Assembly (NCBI RefSeq): GCF_026242055.1
Contig: NZ_JAPJDL010000004.1
Location: 186,001 to 250,000, forward strand
DNA: 64,000 nt
Direction: 5' to 3'
Source: Lentzea sp. NEAU-D7
GTDB taxonomy: Bacteria > Actinomycetota > Actinomycetes > Mycobacteriales > Pseudonocardiaceae
Positions 58,523 to 64,000 of the stretch are shown here, in pieces; within the stretch, counting starts at the first letter, position 1, and each line of letters opens with the position of its first letter. The translations under genes were made by a program, and so were the position numbers. Under the pieces are notes generated by a model that saw only the letters and a list, made by a program, of their open reading frames with translations, made no database searches and had not been told where the DNA came from.

Positions 58523-59011
58523 ATGACGCCACCCAGAAACCAGTCCTCAGTGCACACACCATTGAGCGAGCTCAACGGTATGCGCCAACCGTCACGGGCG
58601 CGCTATCCCGCTCGGCACCTCCGCGATCGGGGCGGACTTGCGGCGGTGCCGAACGCGTTGACCTTCCTAGCCGCGGTCTGGCTGTTGCTCTCAGCGGTCA
58701 GCTTCCACCACATCACCGCAGGGCGCTGGAACGAGCTCGTCACAGGAACCGTGATCGCCGTCGTCGCACTGGCCCGCGCGATCTCGCCGCGGTCGATTCC
58801 GTGGCTCGACTGGGTCACCGTCGCCCTCGGCGGCTGGCTGGTGGCCACGCCGCTGCTGCTGGCCCACGACACACCAGCCGCGGCGGTCAACGTCGTCGTT
58901 GTCGGTCTCGTCGTCATCGCGCTCGCGTTGGTGAGTACGGCGATCTCGTGGCGAGCCCGGTCGAAGCCACGGTTCGACGCCTACCCCGGTGACACGTCGA
59001 GGATGGGATGA
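58523..59011 (+). CDS. SPW-type membrane protein 4 (divergent)
   Basis: The product has 162 residues from ATG 58523 (start uncertain, ATG 58580 possible, no clear ribosome site). The helix pattern follows SPW proteins: NALTFLAAVWLLLSAVSF, WNELVTGTVIAVVALARAI, IPWLDWVTVALGGWLVATPL and VVVGLVVIALALVSTAISW. The VPWFS signature is changed to IPWLD, and the N-terminus is Arg-rich without the Pro/Tyr stretch. It overlaps the next gene by four bases (ATGA). Confidence 0.75.
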   Translation: MTPPRNQSSVHTPLSELNGMRQPSRARYPARHLRDRGGLAAVPNALTFLAAVWLLLSAVSFHHITAGRWNELVTGTVIAVVALARAISPRSIPWLDWVTVALGGWLVATPLLLAHDTPAAAVNVVVVGLVVIALALVSTAISWRARSKPRFDAYPGDTSRMG

Positions 59012-59214
59012 CGATGTTGCTCGAAGAACGCCCGCGGCGGCGGTACTCGATCCGGCGCTACCTCCTGCTGACCGGCGCCGGTATGGCGATTACGGTCGGC
59101 GGTGGTCTCGCAGTCAACTTCGACGTGCTCATGCTGGGCATTGGATGCGCGGTCGTGGGCGTCGTGGGAATTCGTCGCCGCGGGGTGCCTGTGGGGGAGC
59201 GGTGGGACGACTGA
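59008..59214 (+). CDS. small membrane protein
   Basis: The 68-residue product has a basic start (LLEERPRRRYSIRRY) and two short helices (LLLTGAGMAITVGGGLAV and LMLGIGCAVVGVVGI), ending GVPVGERWDD. It is embedded in an operon by overlaps on both sides. The family is not known to me. Confidence 0.65.
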   Translation: MTMLLEERPRRRYSIRRYLLLTGAGMAITVGGGLAVNFDVLMLGIGCAVVGVVGIRRRGVPVGERWDD

Positions 59215-59540
59215 GCAGACCACAGATCATCGTCCTACTCGTCGGCACGTCGCAGACGGCGTCTGGCCTGTTCGGCTTTCCGGATGTCGGTGAACCACAT
59301 CGAATTCTGCTGGTGTGCACCGGACTGCTCGGCCTCGCCTGCACCTGCAGCAGCCGCCACGCTCGGCTGTACGGCGCCGGTCTCGCCATCTTGTACGGCG
59401 CCATCGCCTACGCCGCAATCGAGGAAGACGCCTTGGTCCTGCATTTGCGAGTAGTTCTCGTAGGGCTGGTGGCCGCCGTCGTGCCGACCGGACGAGGCCA
59501 GGCCGGCGTGCCCAGACCAGTGAAAGGGGAAGCCAGGTGA
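59202..59540 (+). CDS. membrane protein, DUF4383-like
   Basis: The product has 112 residues from GTG 59202, which overlaps the preceding gene and follows a GGGGGAG site. Four hydrophobic segments run from IIVLLVGTSQTASGLFG through HRILLVCTGLLGLACTC, LYGAGLAILYGAIAYAAI and VVLVGLVAAVVPTG. The GFPDVGEPHRILLVCTGLLG pattern recalls the DUF4383-like module on the ctaD product. GTGA overlap with the Usp gene. Confidence 0.6.
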   Translation: MGRLSRPQIIVLLVGTSQTASGLFGFPDVGEPHRILLVCTGLLGLACTCSSRHARLYGAGLAILYGAIAYAAIEEDALVLHLRVVLVGLVAAVVPTGRGQAGVPRPVKGEAR

Positions 59541-60400
59541 ACGAACCGGTCGTGGTGGGAGTCGACGGCTCGGACGCCGCGGAACACGCGGCGGTCTGGG
59601 CAGCCAACGAAGCGGTGCGGAGAGGCTCGCCTCTCGTGCTGGTGCACATCGTCCGATGGCCGGTGTACGAGCACATGTACTTGCCCTCGCCCTCTGTAAC
59701 GATGGACGAAGCACCGTTGCGGCGGTGGGCGGCGACCATGCTGAAGTCGCTGGCCGATGTCTGCCGCGCGGTTCACCCGGCTGTCGAGGTGAACACTCGC
59801 GTGGAGGTCGGCGTACCCGCCGAGGCTCTGACCGCTGTCGAGCCACATGCCGCAATGGTTGTCGTCGGAGCGGCCGGCGCCGGCAGGTTGACCCGGCTGT
59901 TCCTCGGCTCCACCGCAGCTGAGCTTGCACGGCACAGCAAGCCTCCCGTGGTGGTAGTGCGGGAGACAGACACGTCGGGCGGTCATGTCGTCGTCGGCGT
60001 CGACGGATCACCCACGAGCGCGCGGGCCGTCGACTTCGCTTTCGAGTTCGCTGCCCGGCACCACGCGGAACTCGTCGCTGTACACGCTTGGAGCGACGTA
60101 CCACTCGACGAGGCGCTGCACGGTGAGCCGGTTGACGGGGGCACGGCGTTGCAGCACGCCCAGCGGTCGCTCGACCTGGCGATCGCCGGCGCCGTGCGTA
60201 GGTGGCCGGATGTGTCGGTTCGCGATGTCGCCGCGATAGAACGACCCGCCAACGTGTTGCTGGAACAAGCCCAGGGCGCCAGCCTGCTCGTGGTCGGCAG
60301 CCATGGCCGAGGTGCGCTGCGTCGGGCTCTGCTGGGCTCAGTCAGCCACACCATCCTGCACGAGTCACCCTGCCCGGTGGCCGTGCTACGAGCTCATTGA
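59537..60400 (+). CDS. universal stress protein, tandem Usp domains
   Basis: The 287-residue product has two Usp domains: VVVGVDGSDAAEHAAVWAAN at the start, AAMVVVGAAGAGRLTRLFLG closing domain 1, VVVGVDGSPTSARAVDFAFE opening domain 2 and LLVVGSHGRGALRRALLGSV as a full ATP-binding loop. GTG 59537 overlaps the preceding stop. It is the last gene of an operon of SPW 4, two small membrane proteins and Usp, a combination that suggests a membrane-stress function. Confidence 0.92.
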   Translation: MNEPVVVGVDGSDAAEHAAVWAANEAVRRGSPLVLVHIVRWPVYEHMYLPSPSVTMDEAPLRRWAATMLKSLADVCRAVHPAVEVNTRVEVGVPAEALTAVEPHAAMVVVGAAGAGRLTRLFLGSTAAELARHSKPPVVVVRETDTSGGHVVVGVDGSPTSARAVDFAFEFAARHHAELVAVHAWSDVPLDEALHGEPVDGGTALQHAQRSLDLAIAGAVRRWPDVSVRDVAAIERPANVLLEQAQGASLLVVGSHGRGALRRALLGSVSHTILHESPCPVAVLRAH

Positions 60401-61311
60401 CCGTCGCTACCCGTTTCATGAACCAGAATCGGTTGTGCGACAGAGATTCTTGCTGTTGTGCCGAACGCACGCTGCGCGGTGACCGATGCTGGCCGAGGTT
60501 CGAGTCTGGCAGGTGTCATGCCGTTCCCGGTGGGCGACAGTTCATCGGGGTCATCACCTCGGCTTCGCGATTTTTGTTCGGTGCGCGACCACTGGTAGTG
60601 GGTGCACTGCGGCCGCAACTTCGCGACCGGTTCCGGCTTTTCGCGTCCCCGGCAGGGATGTGCTGCGTTCCTTGCGTCGAGCCTGCTGGTGTTCGTGGCC
60701 GGTGGGCGATCAACGAGAAGATGTTCATGGCCCTGCAGATCAGCCATCTGATACTCACCGCCCGGTCAGCTCGGCCTGCTGCCGGGCCGCCGGTGAACGA
60801 GCCACCGCAGGGCTGACCCGAGCCGGTGGTGCCTGTGAGCGAGAAGGTCCAAGAAGATCTTCACCGATCCCGCGAACTCACACGCCAAGGCACGATCACC
60901 GGACCGCGCGTCGGCGGGTGCAGGTCGTACGGCGGCGATCCGTTTCGGGTCTGTCCAGCTGCGACGGTTGAAGGACGTGACGATTTTGTTTCGCCCGAAC
61001 TGGCAGCTGCCGTGGCGGCATCGTACTGACGGATGTGGCTCGGTGGCTCGGCGAATTCCGGTGATTCTTCAAGACGCCGATGTCCCAGCATGCATCACAG
61101 TGGTTCTTGGATCGTTCCATGTGACTCCGGCACCACCTCCTGCGCCATGGGCATCGGCAAGCCCTCTCGGGCGCCTGGGGTCGGGGCTGAACTCGACGTT
61201 GTCCCGTCCGTTATCTGCCTAACGGCACGGTGACAGCGTGCATCGGGACAGGGGTCTGCGCGGTAACCAGCGGAGTGAGGAGGCTTCGGCAACTGGAAGG
61301 AAGTGACTGGA
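60401..61311. other. long non-coding gap
   Basis: 0.9 kb without a supported gene. A plus-strand frame (60826-61029, SEKVQEDLHRSRELTRQGTI) has no ribosome site and no relatives that I know. It may contain promoters for SPW 5 or the residue of lost genes. Confidence 0.4.
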
Positions 61312-61854
61312 ATGGCTCGACGTCCAGCGGACCAGCACGCGGAGCGGATCGAGACTGAGCCTCGTACCGCGGAGCGGTCGACCGACCCGATCCCGGAGCA
61401 GCGACAGCCGTACGCCTATCCGGGATACGGCTACGGATACGGCGCTCCGCCAACCTATCCGGCGGCGCCGCCGCCCGCGGCCAGCGCCGCGAGCGCCGTG
61501 ACGTTCCTCGCCGGTGTTTGGCTGGTGCTCTCACCGTTCGCGCTCGACTACGCCCCTGCCGTGCAGGGAGTGGGGGCGTACTGGAACGACCTGGTGGTCG
61601 GTAGCGCGATCGCGGTGCTAGCGCTTGTGCGGGCCGTGTCTCCGCGCAACGTGCCGTGGTTCAGCGTGGTCAACGTAGCGTTGGGCACCTGGTTGATCGT
61701 CGCGCCAATGGTGCTTGACTACGCCGAAGGCGTGAGCACGACGGTTGCGACTTCCAACGACGTGATCGTAGGAGCACTCGTCGTGATCATGGCCGGGCTG
61801 AGTGCCGCGATCACCTACCGGAATCGCAGTGACCGAAACGCATCCGACCGGTGA
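61312..61854 (+). CDS. SPW-repeat membrane protein 5
   Basis: The 180-residue product starts with a hydrophilic region (DQHAERIETEPRTAERSTDP) and a Pro/Tyr/Gly stretch (YAYPGYGYGYGAPPTYPAAP). The four SPW helices follow: VTFLAGVWLVLSPFALDYA, WNDLVVGSAIAVLALVRAV, VPWFSVVNVALGTWLIVAPM and VVIMAGLSAAITY. ATG 61312 is preceded by GAAGGAAGTGACTGGA; GTG 61303 is an alternative. It overlaps the exchanger start (GTGA), linking SPW function to ion transport in this operon. Confidence 0.9.
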   Translation: MARRPADQHAERIETEPRTAERSTDPIPEQRQPYAYPGYGYGYGAPPTYPAAPPPAASAASAVTFLAGVWLVLSPFALDYAPAVQGVGAYWNDLVVGSAIAVLALVRAVSPRNVPWFSVVNVALGTWLIVAPMVLDYAEGVSTTVATSNDVIVGALVVIMAGLSAAITYRNRSDRNASDR

Positions 61855-63164
61855 CGCAGGACAGGTTTCCGGGCAGGTTGGCCGCGGCGGCCGCGATCTG
61901 CCTGCCCGGTGCCTACCTCGGAACTGCGGACTACCTGGGTTTGCCACATCCCGGCTTCCCCGCCGTTGCGGACGCGATGGTGTTCGGCATCGCGATCGTG
62001 GGAGCCGCGTTCGTGCTCGCCTGGGCGGCGGAAGCGGCCCAGGTCGACATCAGCGCTGGGCTCGCCATCGCAGTACTCGCCGTCGTCGCCGTGCTGCCCG
62101 AGTACGCGGTCGACCTGGTGTTCACCTACCAGGCAGGACAGCAGTTCGGAGAGCACGGCACATGCGTGTCGGCGGAAGGCGGAGCAAACCCTTGCTCCCT
62201 TGCGCTGGCGAACATGACAGGAGCCAACCGCATCTTGGTGGGATTCGGCTGGCCGCTGGTCGTTCTGGTGGCGAGCATTTCGGCACGGCGGGCGGCCAGG
62301 AGCAGCGCCTCGACCCGGCCCGGCCGGGTCAGCCTGGCGCCCACCATGTCGGCCGAGGTGGTCTTTCTCGGCATCGCGACGCTGTACTCACTGACGCTGC
62401 CGCTGCGCACATCGCTCACTCTGCTCGACGCCGCCATCTTCGTGTCGATTTTCGCCGCGTACGGCTGGAGACTGGCGAAGATGCCAGCGGAGCAACCTGA
62501 CCTGATAGGTGTGGCGGCGTGGGCCGGGGGCAAACCGGCCGCTCGCCGCCGCACCCTGGTTATCAGCATGTTCGTGGCCGCGGGCCTGGTCATCCTGGCC
62601 ACGGCGGAACACTTCGCGCATAGCCTCGTGGACACCGGGCAGCAGATCGGCGTCGACGAGTTCCTGCTGGTGCAGTGGATCGCTCCGCTGGCGAGCGAGT
62701 CACCCGAGCTGATCGTCGCCTGCCTGTACGCGGTGCGTCTCAAGGCGTCGCACTCGCTGGGCACGTTGCTGTCCAGCAAGGTCAACCAGTGGACGTTGCT
62801 GGTTGGCACAATTCCGGTGATCTTCGCGATCTCCGCGACGACCGCTCACGGGTTGCCGATCGACACGAACCAGCGCCTGGAACTGCTTATCACAGCAGCG
62901 CAGTCGTTGTTCGCGGTGAGCATTCTGGTCAACCTCGGCCTCACCACCGGCGGGGCGGCGACGCTCTTCGCGTTGTTCGCCGTCCAGTTCGTCGCCAGCA
63001 TCACGATGTCACCCCGGTTCAACGAAGTCCTGATCCTGGTGCTGTCCGCGCTGTACACGGCGCTGGCCGCTGGACAGCTCCTGCGCCGCAGACGTGACTG
63101 CGTACGGGTGGTGCGCGACGGATTGGTGCGCCCGTTCTCCGAACTCGAACACAGGGACACCTGA
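61851..63164 (+). CDS. CaCA-type cation/proton (sodium/calcium) exchanger
   Basis: The 437-residue protein has about eleven helices and two inverted alpha-repeats. Repeat 1 is VLAVVAVLPEYAVDLVF with ANMTGANRILVGFGWPLVV. Repeat 2 is PLASESPELIVACLYAVRL with LGTLLSSKVNQWTLLVGTIP. The Glu and Asn or Ser residues of these repeats form the ion site in CaCA proteins. Ca2+ or Na+ export against protons is likely; the ion is not fixed by sequence. GTG 61851 overlaps the SPW 5 stop. It is followed by a small membrane gene nine bases on. Confidence 0.85.
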   Translation: MTQDRFPGRLAAAAAICLPGAYLGTADYLGLPHPGFPAVADAMVFGIAIVGAAFVLAWAAEAAQVDISAGLAIAVLAVVAVLPEYAVDLVFTYQAGQQFGEHGTCVSAEGGANPCSLALANMTGANRILVGFGWPLVVLVASISARRAARSSASTRPGRVSLAPTMSAEVVFLGIATLYSLTLPLRTSLTLLDAAIFVSIFAAYGWRLAKMPAEQPDLIGVAAWAGGKPAARRRTLVISMFVAAGLVILATAEHFAHSLVDTGQQIGVDEFLLVQWIAPLASESPELIVACLYAVRLKASHSLGTLLSSKVNQWTLLVGTIPVIFAISATTAHGLPIDTNQRLELLITAAQSLFAVSILVNLGLTTGGAATLFALFAVQFVASITMSPRFNEVLILVLSALYTALAAGQLLRRRRDCVRVVRDGLVRPFSELEHRDT

Positions 63165-63173
63165 GGAGATGCC

Positions 63174-63656
63174 GTGATGACCAGCAAGGCCGCCGTGGGG
63201 GCCACCAGCGGTCTGGTGGCGGGAATGGTGATGGGCTTCTGGGTGATGGCGGTGATGGCGGCTTTCGGAACGGGGATGCTCGCGCCACTCAACATCATCG
63301 CTCATCTGGTCGTCCGGGACGTGCCGCTGGACGGGGCGTTCGACTGGACCGGCCTGCTGGTAGGCGGCGCCGTTCACCTGGTTCTGTCAGTGCTGTTCGG
63401 CGCTCTGTTCGGTATGGCGCTGCGCCGCCGTTCGGGATACCGCTCGCTGCAGGGCAAGGCATTGGTGATCGCCGGATTCCTCTTCGGTCTGCCGCTGTGG
63501 CTCGTCGACCGCGTGCTGCTGTGGCCCCTGATCAATCTGGCTGGAGCGCGTGCGTTCACGCCGTGGGTCTCGTTCTTCGGCCACGTCCTGTACGGGTCCG
63601 CGCTCGGCATCGGCGTGTGGTCGACCATCAGGACTCCCACCGCCCGTCTCGGATGA
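63174..63656 (+). CDS. membrane protein of unknown function
   Basis: The product has 160 residues from GTG 63174 or 159 from ATG 63177 (GAGGAG upstream). Helices span about 8-33, 55-78, 97-112 and 128-150, with a Gly-rich opening (AAVGATSGLVAGMVMGFWVM), LLVGGAVHLVLSVLFGALFG and WLVDRVLLWPLINLAG. The pattern is like the small permease-type proteins beside exchangers, but I do not recognise a family. Nine bases downstream of the exchanger, same operon. Confidence 0.65.
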   Translation: MMTSKAAVGATSGLVAGMVMGFWVMAVMAAFGTGMLAPLNIIAHLVVRDVPLDGAFDWTGLLVGGAVHLVLSVLFGALFGMALRRRSGYRSLQGKALVIAGFLFGLPLWLVDRVLLWPLINLAGARAFTPWVSFFGHVLYGSALGIGVWSTIRTPTARLG

Positions 63657-64000
63657 ACTGAGGACCACTGCGTGAGATCGCCTCTGCACTGTGCAAATGA
63701 TGTGTTTCACTCGGGCATGTGCCCAATTCGGTGGCTCGGCGAGAACTGGCGGACGGCGATGTGGACGCGGCCTTAATGCCCTATCCGGGGGCGGATGCGA
63801 TCGCCGGTCACGCGTATGCAGGAGTTCGGACGTCGGCTCACGGAGGGGATGGCGCCCTCATCGAGGTGGCGCATGTTCTCGCGTGATTGGATGTTCCGGC
63901 TCGCGGACCTTCCCGGTCTCCGCACGCGGATACTTGCGAGGCGGCCGCCAAGGTCGCCGGCAAACCCCGCTACGATGACGAATCCTGCCGTACTCCGGCA
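63657..64000. other. terminal non-coding stretch
   Basis: No supported gene to the window edge. A single box-like GCAAATGATG at 63693-63702 differs from the shared motif in one base, with no leftward gene starting close by. Confidence 0.4.

Noticed and set aside
60826-61029. 67-codon plus-strand frame as a small gene
   Set aside because: There is no Shine-Dalgarno and no pattern beyond a charged start; the surrounding 0.9 kb looks non-coding.
1-64000. CRISPR arrays, tRNA/rRNA genes, prophage or insertion sequences
   Set aside because: No regularly spaced repeats, no cloverleaf-type sequence I could recognise, and no transposase or integrase motifs in any frame I examined. The decayed genes show no terminal inverted repeats around them.

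Overview
The window is high-GC DNA from an actinomycete. Short intergenic gaps, many GTG and a few TTG starts, ATGA/GTGA stop-start overlaps, actinobacterial families (SPW-repeat proteins, PucR, DUF3040, DUF4232, LpqE-like lipoproteins, three-pass QcrA) and tandem universal stress proteins all point that way. A Pseudonocardiales-type genome is my inference, not something the sequence proves. I saw no rRNA, tRNA, CRISPR array or intact insertion sequence.

Layout. 0-8 kb: a methyltransferase remnant, an ABC-2 exporter with an altered Walker A motif, a frameshifted glycosyltransferase with a TetR regulator, and a CPA1 Na+/H+ antiporter operon. 7.6-18 kb: a TrkA-type NAD-binding protein, NhaA, an SPFH/NfeD pair, a PucR regulator, a membrane protein carrying a YbaB-like domain, a dead LuxR regulator and a second CPA1 antiporter. 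18-28 kb: a secreted protein, a tandem Usp, YetF, lipoproteins, then an overlapping POT transporter / glucose-dehydrogenase-like / GH15 operon. 28-37 kb (leftward): a respiratory block of qcrA, qcrB, a ctaD fused to a four-helix membrane domain, a ruined Fe-S subunit and an AGCS symporter. 36.7-50 kb: an enolase-superfamily gene, decayed copies of the POT and GH15 genes, then stress and redox genes (CPBP protease, Usp, A-type Fe-S-like protein, Cys-rich copper-binding-type protein, pyruvate oxidase-like enzyme, SDR, MarR, PPC, DsbA-like, AI-2E). 50-64 kb: a D-lactate dehydrogenase/Fe-S fusion with a site-2 protease, an HtrA-like protease, five SPW-repeat membrane proteins with Usp and other small membrane proteins, and a CaCA-type exchanger.

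Two recurring non-coding signals are the most interesting content. First, a near-identical 24-nt core, each copy followed by a hairpin, lies in five leaders between 0.7 and 14.6 kb, three of them before CPA1, TrkA-like and NhaA genes. It looks like a structured cis-regulatory RNA tied to cation homeostasis. Second, the motif CAACNTTTGC (GCAAANGTTG on the + strand) lies 54-98 bp upstream of six leftward genes between 33 and 58 kb: the three-helix protein, qcrA, both A-type-fold genes, the pyruvate oxidase and a lipoprotein. It suggests a shared stress or redox regulon.

The region also shows repeated gene decay: two fragments of a second POT/GH15 locus, frameshifted and truncated genes, chimeric ends (AGCS N-terminus, enolase C-terminus, ctaD C-terminus) and a Usp with a collapsed second domain. 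This fits an accessory, rearranging part of the chromosome that is rich in stress and ion-balance functions.
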